The notes: a model not told the origin generated them from the letters alone. 64,000 nucleotides of DNA from Epichloe hybrida (GCA_019022495.1 JAFEKR010000011.1:806001-870000); one strand, 5' to 3'; shown: positions 32,719 through 46,720, numbered from the stretch's first letter. Numbers and translations are program-made.

Positions 32719-33566
32719 CTAGCACTCTCTCTTTTCTTCGTGGCTAAAGGAGCCTAAAAACATAATAAAAATTAAATTAAAGGAAAGTATATATAAGTAA
32801 ATCCCTTAATAGGAATTTATAGTTCTTATTAGCTATTATAGCTTTAGTTATTCTAATTAACCTAGTTATTATAATCTATACCTATATGCCTATTATATTA
32901 ATCCTCCCCTTTGCCTAACCTTATAAGTCTTTTAACCTAACCTTCTACACAAATTATTAATTTATTTAGATTAATTAAGGTTAAGAGGGCTAAATTTAGT
33001 AATGCCTTTATTATTACATTAGCTAGATTATTACTACTATTAATTTATTTAACTTTATAGACTTCCCTTCTCTTATATAACTGCTAAAGGGCTATAATAT
33101 TAATTATTAGCTACTTCTCTTTTATTATGCCTAGCTTTATAAGGCATTTATATAATAAGAAAGAGTTTATATAGAGAATTATTAGGATTTAAGGTATCTT
33201 TAATTAGTCTGTTATTATATAAAGGGTTATAGATATTGCGTACATAATATTAGCACCTTAAACCATGCTATATAGCTTAGATATAAGTACGCTATAGGTT
33301 ATATGCTTACTTTTTATAAAGCTATATATAATAATATTCCCTTTTAAGATAAAGGTATTATTCTCCTTTATTACTTTATTACTAATTATAATAATATATC
33401 TAATTTATAAACTTAGATCTTTATTATTAGTAAGGGACTTATCTATAAATATAAAGAGTTTTACCTCTTTAAGAGTTAAGGGAATATACTATAATCCTTA
33501 CTACTAATACTTAATTTACTACTTAAGGCATTTATTAAGTTATAAGATATTATTAGTAAAGGGTTT
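32719..33566 (-). pseudogene. Older retroelement remnant split by Copia-1 (outer part)
   Basis: The first ~250 bases are R1 internal sequence; after about 32,950 the DNA is a separate AT-rich remnant that continues, after removal of the Copia-1 element, at 40,984. No domain is legible in this short part by itself. The junction AAAGGGTTT marks the copia target site. Confidence 0.35.
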
Positions 33567-34387
33567 TGTTAAAAATAAGACCTATTTTTAGCCCTTTCTA
33601 GTTAAAGGACCTTTCTATTACTAGCTTGCATTGCAAGCCTAACAGCTGCACTGCAGCTGTTAACGGTCACGAAGGTGGCTGTCAATAGCTACGTCGTAGC
33701 TGTCAATAGCTGCGACTGACTGTGTGGATGACTAATCCAAATCAATTGTCAATTGTGGATTATTTAATTGCGTTATGGCTACAAGCGCAGCCATAACCGC
33801 AGCGCCACTAGTAATTAGGTAAGCTAGGGTGACGTAAGTAGGTTACCCTATAGCTATCTTTAATAGCGATTTTCTCTTTAACTAGAGGTTATATAAAAGT
33901 CTTACATATAGCAAATTAAAGCTAGAAGATAGGGCTTTTATTTTATATAGGAATATTTTTTAGACTAAAATTTAGTGCATATAGGTTACTAGTTTGTATA
34001 GTAGTAAGTTAATTTTTTAGATTTTACATATAAATAAATTTTACAGAAAATAAAAAGTAGCCTATAAGACCTCTTTAGCGGTCTAAACCCACTAATACAG
34101 TTAGTGAGTATATAAGAGAAAGAAGATCTTTTTAATCTAGCTAGATAGCTAGGCCTCTTAATCTAACAGCCGCATTGCCTATATAACGTCACTAAAATTA
34201 ATTCTATTAGTATATAAGATATCGTAAAAGTTATCTAGATTAAATTCTATTAGTTAATAACTGCCAAAACCTTCCGTTACGTTGCGTTAAATAAATATTT
34301 AACGTGGTGATTCTATTGGTCCCTAACCATAGAAGCTACACCTGTATAGCTGTTGCTAGCTGGCAACTAGCTCCCTACATTTCAATA
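33567..34387 (+). repeat. Copia-1 5' LTR
   Basis: 821 bases, starts TGTTAAAAATAAGACC, ends TTTCAATA (CA altered). Contains short palindromes (ATTGCATTGCAAG; GCTGCACTGCAGCTG) near 33,625-33,660. The sister LTR starts TATTAAAAATAAG, a G-to-A change. Confidence 0.9.
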
Positions 34388-34399
34388 GGTTATGAGCCT

Positions 34400-34635
34400 A
34401 GTGGCGCAGTGGTTGGGCCCACTGCAAGCGTTTACGCCCACTACAGTGGAGCACTGCTCTGCAAGGCAAGGTTACGAGTTCGAACCCTGCTGAAATAACT
34501 AAAAAAAAATTAATTACTAGTATAAGCCTAAAAAAAACCTCCGATAGGGCACCTAGATGTATAATTCCAGGGGGAGTGTTAAAATATATAAGGCTTTGTA
34601 ATCCTAGGTGCAGTGGATTGGTCTACTCTTTTGAA
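34400..34635 (+). mobile_element. tRNA-derived SINE-like insertion in the Copia-1 primer-binding region
   Basis: About 236 bases absent from Copia-2 at the same place. A 19-base sequence (TTCAATAGGTTATGAGCCT, 34,381-34,399) is repeated at its far end (34,636-34,654) with two C-to-T/G-to-A differences, the long target duplication expected for LINE-driven insertion. The start holds an A-box-like TGGCGCAGTGG, and near 34,470 a B-box-like GTTCGAACCC, as in tRNA-derived pol III promoters; the spacing is longer than in a normal tRNA. The first 110 bases are GC-rich and little mutated. Confidence 0.65.
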
Positions 34636-34999
34636 TTTAATAGGTTATAAGCCTGGTCTATTACTATAAAATTCTTTCTAGTGCACTTTGCGTACGGTTA
34701 TAGAAGACTTCCCTTCTATAAAACAGGAAGGACCCGCGAGATAGAAGCTATTCCCTTCTATAAAAAAGGAATCATTGTGGTTACAGAAGACTTCCCTTCT
34801 ATAAAACAGGAAGCGCACGAGCAATACAGAAGCTTTCCCTTCTATAAAAAGGAAGTTTAGTAAGAATAGAAGCTTTTCCCTTCTATAAAAAAGGAAATTC
34901 AGCGTGAATAAAAGCTTTTCCCTTCTATAAAAAGGATTTTCAGTATAAATAGAAGACTTCCCTTCTATAAAATTAGAAGATAGCTACCAATTAATAAGG

Positions 35000-37900
35000 T
35001 CAGGGACCTCCAGTCCTTAATCTTAGTGCGTAAGAGGTTCTAAATAACTAGCTAAAAGAGCAGGTTATTAAATAACAAAATGCTATTAATCTAGTAATAC
35101 AAAAGCTAGAGTCCTTGACTTTAGCTATTAATGATAGACCTATGGAGGGTATGGAAGCTGCTAAGCCCGCTAGTTAGCAGCAAATTTAGCAGCCTATTCA
35201 AGATAAGGCACCTAAATCTAGCTCTATACAAGCAGCCTTTAATAATTTAATTATTAAGGAATTTAATAAGAGGGTTTATAGCTTCCCTAAGACTGCTAAG
35301 CTTAAAGGAGCTGAAAATTTCGATCAATGGAAACAAGCCCTAGCTATCCAATTTAGAGCTTTAGGCATGCCTAATTTTCTAGATAATCCGGATATTTCTA
35401 GGGCGCTAGGGGACGCTAACTAAGCTATTATCCTAATGTTACTAAGGGATAGTTATATAGAAGGCCCCTAAGCTGCTATAACTTAGTAAAAATCACCTGA
35501 AGAAGCCTATAATTTACTTATATGGCAGTATTCACATAGCGTTAAAATCCAGAGGGGGTCCCTATATTCTAAATTTCATAACCTGAATTTTTATAGATTT
35601 AAGGGGACTTTAGAAGCCTTTAATGCAGTCTTTAATAATCTACTAGCTAGATTATTGATTTTAGGGGTCCTAATTAATCCTATAGATTAGGTTAATTAAT
35701 ATCTTTAATCCCTAAAATTAACCTTCCCTTAGTGGGCTAAGAGGCAACGATTTAGCATGCGTACAAATAGGGCTATAGGGGTCCCCCTTAGAAGCCCTAA
35801 ATCTTGAATTCCTAATGGCAGACCTTCTAGCTAAACAGAGGGATAAGTCATTTACAGTAGCTAAAGCCCTAAATTATAGGGCTAAAGACCTAGAAAAGGG
35901 TGCTAAAGACAAGGAAAAGGCCCCTAAAGGTTAGAAGAAGAAGAAAGAAGGCTCTAAATAAAATAAGGGCTTTTCTAATAAGAAGAAAAAGAAGCAAAAG
36001 GGTTAAAAATCAGATAAAACAGATACTAAAGAACTTACAGAGGGTTCTTTTATGCTAGGAAATTATAACCTTTCTAACGGAGCACTTAATCCGTATAAGA
36101 AACCTAGTAATTACAAGACTAGTTATAAGAGCTCTAGCAATAGTAGCTCTAATTCTAGCTCTAGTAATTCGGATAATAAAAAACAAGAAATTAATACCTT
36201 AAATGGTTTTAATTATTACAGTAAAGACATAAAAAAGGCCCTATTATATAATATAGGTTTAACTATATATATAGTTAATTCTAGGGAGGTCTTTAGGGAT
36301 TATACCCCTTATAAGAAGGGGGAATCCGACCCTATTATAACCGGTGGTAGCCCTATTTATCCTAAGGGTCATAGTAGTGCTATTTTTAAGGTCTTATATT
36401 AAAAGAAACCTAATAAATATAGGACCTTAGTGCTAAAGGACGCTCTATATTTTCCTTAGCTTAATGTTAATATAGTTAGTGGCCTTATTCACTATATATC
36501 TAGCGGTTACTTTATAAAAAACTATCTTTGTCTTAAAGATAAGTCTTATATTGCTGCCTTAGATATAGAAAAACATGGTTTTTTCTTTCACATTAAAAAC
36601 CAATTTACACTAACGTTACATAAAGGGCCCTGTAAAAAATCTCATTATATCTAACCTTTTACCTATGCTAGCTTTAGGGGTTATAGCTATCTGATTAGCT
36701 ACCCTATAGAGATTTAAATTCCCTCTAAAAAGCTAGATTAGGCTTCTAATTTAGACGAAATCACTAAAATCAACAAAGATAATAATATTAAAGAAGTTAT
36801 ACAGGATAATTTAGGGGATTTAGTCCCTTCTCTAACGCCTATAGCCCTAGGTTAGGTCCCTTATAAATCTAAAGAAATAGATTTAGGGGTATTAGAGGGC
36901 CTTAGTAAAGGAAAAAGGTCCCTAATACCTCCCTAAGAGGCCTATGGTTCTTAAGGGGCCTAGCAAGGGACTAATAGAGAGGGCCCTAATCTAGACCTAA
37001 ATCTAGACTCTAATTCAGGCCCTAAAGACCTTTAATATTAAAAGTTACTAGAACTAGCTAGCCTATGGCATGTATGATTAGGGCACCTAAGGCTTCCTTT
37101 ACTAAAGAAAACAAGCCTTATAACTAAAGGAATCCCGGATTTTTCTAAAATCAAGGATAAAGACTTTAAATATATAGCTTATAATCAATCTAAGGTAGTT
37201 AGAAGACCTAGGAAATTAGCTATCCCTAACCCCCCTAGAGCTCTAGATTAAATAGAGGGGGATACGCTAAAAATCAGCCCTATACCGTACAATAAACAGT
37301 TAATTTGCTTATTTCTAGTTAATTAAAAAACTAGATATAAGTGGTTGTTATTATTACTAAATAAGGAAGGCCTAACTGTTTATAGGGCTATTAAGGGCTT
37401 CTTCAGAGGGCTTAAAAATCAACTAGGTCAATATCCTAGGCACCTTCACTTTAATTGGGGCCAAGAAATCGATTCTAGTTGTTAAACTTGGTTAAATTCT
37501 AAAGGGATTAAATTTACAACTTCTAGTCCCTATATCCATGAGCAAAATGGATTAGTAAAGCGTTCTATTTGTACTATTCTAGATCAATTAAGGGCTACTA
37601 TCTAGTAAGCAAAATTACCCTTATATCTATGGTGTTTTGTATTACCTGCAGTTATTAACCTAGTTAATATAACTACTAATACCACTAAGGATAAAAGCCC
37701 TAAATAACTGCTAGCTAGGGAGCTAAATTAGCCCTGTACGACTAATATTAGTAGTATTAGAGCTATAGGATCTCACTATGAGATTCTAATCCCCCTAGAA
37801 AAACAACCTAAAGCCTAGAAGTTAGTAGCTAGGACTATCCCTAGAAGGTTATTAGCTACACTAGGTTCTAATACCTATCTAGTGTACATCCCCTCTAAAA

Positions 37901-39950
37901 GGCTAGTTACAAAGACTAGCTTTATTAAAATTATAGAGCCTATAGGTCCTATCTCTAAAGGATTACCTAGGCTTTCTATAGGGGATAACCCTTTAGAGGG
38001 GGAAAATAATTTAGAAAATCAAGATCTAAATTAAGGTTTAAAGGATTACCCTATAGATAACATAGGAGGTCCCCCTATAGGTTAAGAAAAACACCCTATA
38101 GGGCCTATATAACCCCCTAAGGAACTGATTCCAAAGGCCTTAGAGGAGGCTATGCCTGTAACTTTACTAGGAAATCAGATTTTGACTCCAGACCTTAATT
38201 TTAACAAAATTACTAACTTTAAACCTAATATTAACCCTATAGATGTTAATATTAGTTCCCCTTCTTCTCTAGATTTTATAAAAGAAATCTACTTTAAGGT
38301 ATAGAAGAAGCTAAAGGAAAACAACCCTAATAGCCCTAAACCTAAGACCTAGAAGCAAGCCATATCTAGCCCTAAAAAGGATAAATAGATAGAAGCTACG
38401 TATAAGGAATATAAATAGCTTCTAAAGGCTAGTACTTTTAAATTTATAGGGAAAGACTAAGTACCTAAGGGCTAAAAAGTACTAAAAAATAGGCTTGTTT
38501 ATAAGCTTAAAAAGGATAAAGAAAATAATCCTTTAAAATATAAGGCCTAACTTATTGCTAAGGGATTTATGCAAATCAAAGGTCTAGATTATCTAGAGAC
38601 CTTTGCAGCTATAAGCATTCCCCCTAGCTAAAGGATTTTACTAGCCCTAGTGGCTTAGAATAACTAGGAAATCAAATAGGTTGATTTTATAGGAGCTTTT
38701 CTTAATAGTAAGCTATAATAATAGATTTATATGGTTATTCCGGACGGATTTATTAAATTCCTTAAAGCAAATCCTAAATTAGCTAAATTAGCTAAAAGTT
38801 TTGGCTATAAACCTTCTAAAGATTAAGTAATTTTATTATAGAAATCTTTATATAGCCTAAAATAGAGCTTAAGGGAATGGCAATAAGCACTAATTACAGT
38901 GCTAAAGTCCCTAGGATTTAGCCCTCTAATTTCTAACCTAGCTATATTCTATAATTCCTCCACTAAAACCTTTATTATTACATATATAGATAATTATCTT
39001 CTAATTAGACTGGATTTACATTATATCTAAAGACTTAAAAAGGAACTTTATAAAGTCTATCTAATAGAAGATAGGGGGCTAGCTGAATTTTTCTTAGGGG
39101 TTTAAATCATATAAGATAGACCTAATAGGGTCCTAAAAATTCATTAATCTTAGTATATCTTAGAGGCTTTAAATCAATTTAATATGCTAGATAGTAAGCC
39201 TATTAGCATACCTCTTTAGCTAGGCGTTTTAGCTACGCAAACCACTAAGCTTTTAATAGCTAGTAAAATCAAGCTTTATTAGTGCATTATAGGGACTATA
39301 ATATACCTAATGTTACTTACAAGGCTAGACGTGGCCTTTACACTTCAGTGGCTATCTATAGCACTAGCTAGGCCCTATATAGAGCACCTAAAAGCAGCCA
39401 AAAACCTGCTTAAGTACCTATTAGGGACTAAATTCCTTGCTATAATTTATAGGGGAGACCCTAAAGGTATAGCTAGCAAAAGCCTAATAGGTTATTGTAA
39501 TAGTGATTTTACAGGGGATAAAAAGACCTCTAAATTAACCTACGCTTATCTATTTAAGCTAGCTAGCGGACCTATTAGCTGGAAATCAAAGAAAGCTAGT
39601 ACGATAGCTCTATTAACATTAGAAGCTAAAGCTAATACTATCTACGAGACCTTCTAGGAGCTATAGTGGCTTTAGGGCTTATTTAAGGAGCTAAAAACCC
39701 CTATTTCTCCCCTTATCTAGATATATTGCGATAATTAAGGCACTATAATCACTACCTATAACCCTGCCTTATATAGCTATATAAAGCATACCTTACTAAA
39801 GTTTAACTATATTAGGCAATAGGTTTTAGAGGGTTTAGCTAAGATTAAATATCTAGATACGAAGTCAATGCCTGTAAATAGCCTAACGAAACCGTTATCT
39901 AGGCCTCTTTATCAGGCTTTTATTAGGCTCTTAGGGCTTAATAATCACTA
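35000..39950 (+). pseudogene. Copia-1 gag-pol polyprotein, RIP-inactivated
   Basis: A single reading frame can be followed through gag (ENFDQWKQALAIQFRALG), a Lys/Ser-rich linker, the protease/integrase zone, reverse transcriptase (YLETFAAISIPPS, DFIGAFLNSKL, IDNYLLI) and RNase H (SLIGYCNSDFTGDKKTSK to SGPISWKSKKASTIALL). The longest stop-free pieces (36,052-36,402 and 39,310-39,657) are in the same frame, so there is no net indel across 3.3 kb. Interruptions are TAG/TAA, many at places where Copia-2 has CAG or CAA. Active-site YVDD reads YIDN. Confidence 0.85.
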
Positions 39951-40157
39951 AAAACTAACAACTAAATCCCTTTAATAAGGAACTAAAAACAACGCTAAAA
40001 AGGGAGCTATATTTAACAATAGCTAGGAATTCAAAAGGGGGTCTTTTATCTTTTCCTGTTTTTCCCTTTTATCTGTTTTTATCTAAAAGTTCTTGTTTAC
40101 CCTATATCACTTAGTACGCTTTTAATTAGCTTATACGTAATTCTTTTGTAAAGGGGG

Positions 40158-40978
40158 TATTAAAAATAAGACCTATTTTTAGCCCTTTCTAGTTAAAGGA
40201 CCTTTCTATTACTAGCTTACATTGCAAGCCTAATAGCTACACTGCAGCTGTTAACAGTCGTGAAGGTAGCTATTAATAGCTACGTCGCAGCTGTTAACAG
40301 CTATAACTAACTGTGTAGATAACTAATCTAAATCAATTATCAATTGTGAATTATTTAATTGCGTTATAGCTACAAGCGCAGCCATAACCGTAGCGCCACT
40401 AGTAATTAGGTAAGCTAGGGTGACGTAAGTAGGTTACCCTATAGCTATCTTTAACAGCGATTTTCTCTTTAACTAGAGGTTATATAAAAGTCTTATATAT
40501 AGCAAATTAAAGCTAGAAGACAGGGCTTTTATTTTATATAGGAATATTTTTTAGACTAAAATTTAGTGTATATAGGTTACTAGTTTATATAGTAGTGAGT
40601 TAATTTTTTAGATTTTACATATAAATTAATTTTACGGAAAATAAAAAGTAGCCTATAAGACCTCTTTAGCAGTCTAGATTCACTAATACAGTTAGTGAGT
40701 ATATAAGAGAAAGAAGATCTTTTCAATCTAGCTAGATAGCTAGGCCTCTTAATCTAATAGCCGCATTGCCTGTACAACGTCACTAAAATCAATTCTATTG
40801 GTATATAAGATATCGTAAAAGTTATCTAGATTGAATTCTATTAGTTAATAACTGCCAAAACCTTCTGTTGCGTTGCGTTAAATAAATATTCAACGTGGTG
40901 GTTCTATTGGTCCCTGACCATAGAAGTTGCACCTGTACAGCTGTTGCCAGCCGGCAACTAGCTCCCTACATTTCAATA
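40158..40978 (+). repeat. Copia-1 3' LTR
   Basis: 821 bases, the same length as the 5' LTR; differs from it mostly by C/T and G/A changes. Followed by the target duplication GGTTT. Confidence 0.9.
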
Positions 40979-40983
40979 GGTTT

Positions 40984-42443
40984 TTTGTATTATATAGTAA
41001 TTAACAGGTTATATAATGCTTCTAGTTAATAGACTATTATAATGTAGCTTCCTTAGGCTCTTTGCTTTACGTAATCTTGCCTTACTATTAGTAATTAAGA
41101 GTTAATTTCCTTTATCTTCTAACTTTAGCCCTTTTAGGTTAAGGTTAGGGAGTTATTAGTATTCTAGGTTAGGATATAGCTATTAAAGATAAGGGGATTT
41201 ATAGTTATTAGGTATTGTTTTTCTTTAGCTATAAACTTTACCTTCTAAAGCTCTCTTTTTTCTTTCTTAAAGAAGTTATTATTACTAAGGCCTAGCGTGT
41301 TATTTATTTATATCCCTATAATGCTAAAGAGGTTTTTATTATTTAGGGCTATAATTAGTAAGCAGGGATTATATATTAAGGTTATTATATTAAGATTATC
41401 CCTATAGTAATAAAAATATATTACTTACTAGTAAGTTCTAGCCTTTATAATCCTATAAAGGGGCTTAATTACCTCTATTATTATGCCTTTTGGAAAGAGG
41501 TATATAATCTGCTTTAGTAACTTTATAATAATTAGCCTATTTAGGGTTATTTAGGATTAAACATAAGCTTATGTAATATCTTATAGCTAAAGGTAAATTC
41601 CCTTTTACTTTAATAACAGAGTAAGGGCTATAATAATCCATTAGCTTAATTACTATATTATTAGTAATTAGGTTAAGATAGCCTCTTTTCCTCTATTATT
41701 ATGCCCTTGCATAATAAGGCGTGACTTCTTATATAGTAATTTAGTGCCTTTGCCTTTAATCTCTTAGACTATATAAGAATTAAAGATTTAGTAGCCTCTA
41801 TGCTTTACTAGATTAAATATTATAAATCTAAATATATTATAAGCTTATAAGGCATTAATCTTAGCTTAGTTAGATTATTTAAAGGGTCTTCCTAGGGTTA
41901 TTATCTTTCTCTCTTAGTAAAGTTATAAGGTAAGGTTTTAGTTAGCCTTTTCTTTTACTATAAGAAATACTATATTTAGCACTTCTCTAGCTATAATCTC
42001 CTTAATTAATACTTTCTCTTAGTCTTTATTAATAAATATAAGGGGCTTTATAGGTTTAATAAGCTTCTTAGGATTATAAACCTAAGCCTTAATTACCTTT
42101 ACTTTTACTTCCTTAGGGCTACTAGCTTTATAGCTTCCTATAGGAGTAGCTTTAGTTACCTTAAGGTTTACTATAAGTTCTTTAACTTCATAGCTTCCTA
42201 TAGGATTACCTTTAGCCTTAATAGCCTCTATAAGCTTTTTTATGCCCTTATTAATATAAAATTAAACTATAAGGTTTTTCCTTAGTTTACCTTACTTTCT
42301 CTTTACTAGTATCTTTTTCTTTTTTTCCTTTACCTTACTACCCTTTATAAGTAGCTTATTCCCCCTAGCCCCCTTAGCCTTTTCTTATAATAAGACTATA
42401 GTATTAAAGGGGGCTATAGTATAGGAAAGGGCTATATTATAGG
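40984..42443 (-). pseudogene. Second copia-family pol remnant, minus strand
   Basis: On the minus strand, ignoring stops, reverse-transcriptase-region sequence of another fungal copia family can be read: KSRLIMQGHNNRGKEAILTQ, LQDITQAYVQSQITLNRLII, PKGIIIEVIKPLYRI and NIITLIYNPCLLI. Upstream there is a Lys-rich linker with repeated PIGSYEV-type words. It is interrupted by Copia-1 on the left and by a hAT element on the right, and continues to 44,612. A plus-strand relative is at 62.7-64.0 kb. Confidence 0.6.
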
Positions 42444-44150
42444 CAGAGTATTGTTTGTAGTGTAGTTAGTGTAGTTACTAACTACACTAACTACAAAAAC
42501 TACAAATATAGTGTTAGTGTAAAAAAAGTGGGCTTTTTTATTATATAAGGTTATTATAAGAATTAAAAGAAAGCTAGTTATATAGAAACTTTTATTATTA
42601 CCTATTTTACCTAATTAGTTATATAATTTATAAAATTTACCTTTTTTTAAGGATTTTACTATAACTAGGGTAATTTATAATATTATAACTTTTTAATAAT
42701 ACTACTATACCTAATACTTTATTTTACTAATATAACTTAAAGAAAAACCTTCTTATTATTTTATTTACTATTACTATTAATTATTTTATATTTTAAAATA
42801 TTATTATTATTATTTTAAATAAAAAATACCCTAAACTAATAGAATAAAATTAATTAAGAAATCTAGATAAATTACTAGAAGTTAATAAAATATATACTTA
42901 GTACTTAAATCTTATTCTTAATATAATAAGAACTTAAAAAAAGCTTAAACTATTTATTTAAGATTTAAACTAATTAAATATTACTTTTAGCTTTATAATT
43001 CTAAAGCCTTAAGAAGTTATATTTAGTAACTTTATATATCTTATTACTATAATATATAAATAAAGAATATAATAAACTAAGATTTATAATCTATTAATAA
43101 ATAATTAATAGTATTATTTTAATTACCCTATATAGCTTAATTAAGCTATAAAAATAAGTTTAACTTATTTTTTAAAATAAAACTAAGACTTACTTTTATA
43201 TAATATACTATACTTATTATAAGAGCTTTAATAACTTTAATAACCTTAATTACTATTATTACTATTAATACTATTATTACTATTATTACTTAATTACTAT
43301 TATTACTATTATTTTACTTTTACTTTATTATTTTAAAAAAAAAATATAAAAGAGAAAACATTTTTATAATATTAATATTTTTAAAAACCTTAAAATACTA
43401 AGTTATTAAAAAACTATAGCTTTTACTATAGTAATTTACTTATAATTACTAGTATTTATATTTAAGTTATTTATTTATTTTTTATTTTTTATTAAACTTT
43501 AACACTAATAATATTATAAGTAATCTTAGTAATCTTAGTAATACTAGTAATATTAGTAATATTAGTATTATAAGCTATTATAAGCTATAATAAAATATAA
43601 TAAGCTACTTATATTAAGTTAACTAGTGGTTCTTTTTATAGTTTTTTTAAAATAAGTAATAATAATAATTTATAGAAATATAAAATAATTTATAGAAATA
43701 GTAAATAATATAATAAGAAGTTTTTCTTTAAGTTATATTAGGGAAATAAAGTATTAAGTTAAATAGTATTATTAAAAAAGTATAATATTATATATAACCT
43801 TACTTAGTTATAGTAAAATTACTAAAATAATATAATATTATAAATTCTATAACTAATTAAATAAAATAGGTAATAATAAAAGCTTTTATATAACTAGTAT
43901 TCTTTTAATCCTTATATACTAATAACTAATAAAAAGTCTAATACTATATTTATAGTGTTTGTAGTTAGTGTAGTTTAGGAAAAAAAATTTATAGTGTAAT
44001 ATATTATAGTTTTTTTTTTTATAGTTAGTGTAGTGTAGTTTTTTTTTCCTTATAGTTAGTGTAGTTTATAGTGTAGTGTAGTTTGTAGTGTAGTTACTAC
44101 ACTACACTACAAATACTACACTACACTACACGTTTTAGTGCAATACTCTA
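42444..44150. mobile_element. Non-autonomous hAT element, 8-base duplication ATTATAGG
   Basis: Starts CAGAGTATTG, ends CAATACTCTA (last base altered), 1,707 bases. ATTATAGG flanks both ends exactly (42,436-42,443 and 44,151-44,158). The interior matches the 28,630 element over long parts, including the GTAGTGTAG tip palindromes, but lacks its big 15-mer array and GC island. No transposase frame. Confidence 0.85.
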
Positions 44151-44158
44151 ATTATAGG

Positions 44159-44612
44159 TAAGGACCTCTAGGCCTAGGTTATATTCCCTAATATCCTAAA
44201 GGCTTTACTTATTAGCCCTTATATACTATAAATTAAAACTTAGCTAGGCTATAGGGTATCTTAACTATATAGGTCTCCTTATTAGTAGCTAATAGCTTAT
44301 AAGGGCTATACTATTTACCTTTTTCTCTCTATATATATATATTAGTTTATAGTAGTAGCTAATATATTAGTAATATATTAAGGCTATTCTAGGCGCTAAG
44401 GGCCTTATAAACCTGCCTCTTAGCTAAGTAATAGTAAACTTTATTAGTTACCTTCTAAATTACTTTAGCTTATTAAATAATAGAGATACTTAGTAGTAAC
44501 TTATCTATTATCTATAAGTAAGCTTTAAAGACTAGTAAGGTTAGCATAAAGCTATTAAGGCTTACTAAGTTATTAATAGCTTTAATAGCTATCTAGAGTT
44601 ACTACTTAGGAG
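44159..44612 (-). pseudogene. Retroelement remnant between two hAT-like elements
   Basis: Continuation of the host remnant after the ATTATAGG site. Low-complexity AT-rich with no legible domain; assigned by continuity only. Confidence 0.3.
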
Positions 44613-45044
44613 CAGAGCATTGTTGTATTGTATTGTATTGTATTTTTTGGCCCTTCGATGTATTGTATTGTATTGTATTGCCCTATGTATTGTATTGTGT
44701 ATTGTATTATATTAAAAATACAATACAATACAATATAATACATACAATACAATGTATTGTTAGGGGAAAAAAAAGTGGAGTATTATATAAATTCATTATA
44801 TAGTAGATTTTTTAAGTAATTTAATTATAGTATTCTTATTCTTATATATAATTTAGTTATTTATTTAAAAATCTATAAAGTTTTAGCTTATTTATAAAAG
44901 TAAGCTTATTATAGATATTATATACCTTAATAAAGTAATTCTTAGTTTAGTTTATAGAATGAATTTTTTTATACTTTTTAAAGGTTCTTTTATCTTAATA
45001 TCTTTTTTCTTAGATTTACTATTACTTTTATTATATAAAAAAAT

Positions 45045-45140
45045 ACAATATAATACAATACAATACAATACAATACAATACAATACAATACAATACAATA
45101 CAATACAATACAATACAATACAATACAATACAATACAATG
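45045..45140. repeat. Pentanucleotide array (ATACA)n
   Basis: About 19 copies of AATAC with a nearby reversed TATTG tract, so it can fold. A chance frame across it is only the repeat translated. Confidence 0.9.
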
Positions 45141-46262
45141 TATTATATAATATTAAGGGTAGTATATATATCTTAAATATATTAGATTTTAAGCGTAATC
45201 TAAATATAGTATTCGTATTTTTTTAAATAATTTAGATATTTATTTAAAATTCTATAAAGTTTTAGCTTATTTAGTAAAGTAAGCTTATTATATATATAGG
45301 GTAGCTATATATGGTTTATTTTTATCTTATCTTATACCTTAATTTATTTACTATATTTAAAAGGTTTTTTTAACTTTATATCTTTTTTATAGGATTTATT
45401 AATGATTTTATTATATAAAAAATATAATACAATACAATACAATACAATACAATATAATACAATACAATATAATGTATTATATGATATTAAGGGTAGTATA
45501 TATATCCTAAATATATTAGATTTTAAGGGTAATTTAAATATAGTATTCCTATTTTTATAAATAATTTAGAAATTTATTTAAAATTTTATAAAGTTTTAGC
45601 TTATTTAGTAAAGTAAGCTTATTATATATTTAGGGTAGCTAAATATTATATATTAGAATATAGGCTTATACTTTAATTTTTTTTCTATATTATAAAAGTC
45701 TTTTCACTATTCTATTATTTTTTACAGATTTACTACTAATTTCTATACCTTTTTTAGCTTTTATTATAATAATTACCCTAAAGAAATTATTTAATATTCT
45801 TAATTAATAAGATATTAAATCTAAAGAAAAATATACTAATATAAGTAAACTTTTTAAAAAATATAATAAAATATTTTATCTTAAATAAAACTTTCCTAGG
45901 TTTAAAAGAATTTTTTTTTAGATTTATAATATACTTTTTTAACTTTATAGGTTTTTTAAATAAAAGAATAAGTAAAAAGTCTATAAAAAAGTTTCTTAAT
46001 ACTTATCTTAATTAAAAATACTTATTTTAATTTAATAACTAGACTTTTTAATAGTTTATATAAATATAATAAAAAGCTTTATAAAAGTCTTAGCTATATA
46101 TATTTTATATAGTTTTATATAATTTTATATAATAAAATTAGCTTTTTTTAAATAAAAGAAAATAGTATTTTAAATATAAAAAAAAATAATTTACTATATA
46201 TTTATATATAAGATATAATTCTCTTATCATAAAGAATATGAATAAAAAAGTGAGTCTGAAAA

Positions 46263-46720
46263 GTGAGTCTTTATAACTATTAGTAATGTATTAATAGCTT
46301 TCTTACTTAAATATATAACCTTTACTTAAAGAGAGGGTTTTTAATAAAAGTGGGTCCATAAGTGGGTCTTTATAACTATTAGTAATGTATCAATAGCTTT
46401 CTTACTTAAATATATAACCTTTACTTAAAGAGAGGGTTTTTAATAAAAGTGGGTCCATAAGTGGGTCTTTATAACTATTAGTAATGTATCAATAGCTTTC
46501 TTACTTAAATATATAACCTTTACTTAAAGAGAGGGTTTTTAATAAAAGTGGGTCCATAAGTGGGTCTTTATAACTATTAGTAACTTATCAATAGCTTTCT
46601 TACTTAAATATATAATCTTTATTTAAAGAGAGGGTTTTTAATAAAAGTGAGTTTATAAGTGGGTTCTTATAACTATTAGTTACTTATCTATAGCTTTTAT
46701 GCTTAGATATATAATTTTTA
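46263..46720. repeat. 99-base tandem repeat, five units
   Basis: Units begin GTGGGTCTTTATAACTATTA at 46,263 (variant), 46,362, 46,461, 46,560 and 46,659 (variant), spaced exactly 99 bases. The central ones are nearly identical, the outer ones diverged. Confidence 0.9.

Larger units (their letters stand above)
33567..40978 (+). mobile_element. Ty1/copia LTR retrotransposon, copy 1 (Copia-1)
   Basis: 7,412 bases. LTRs at 33,567-34,387 and 40,158-40,978; the 5-base duplication GGTTT stands outside both (33,562-33,566 and 40,979-40,983). The 5' LTR is followed by GGTTATGAGCC, complementary to the anticodon region of initiator tRNA-Met, the half-tRNA primer used by many copia elements. A polypurine run AAGGGGG precedes the 3' LTR. 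Coding capacity runs from about 35,000 to 39,950, full of in-frame stops. A SINE-like insert lies just after the 5' LTR. Confidence 0.9.

Noticed and set aside
44959..45150. 63-codon open frame over the pentanucleotide array, and similar frames at 46,949-47,158 and 57,986-58,268
   Set aside because: They are translations of (ATACA)n or (TATTG)n repeats with no coding character.
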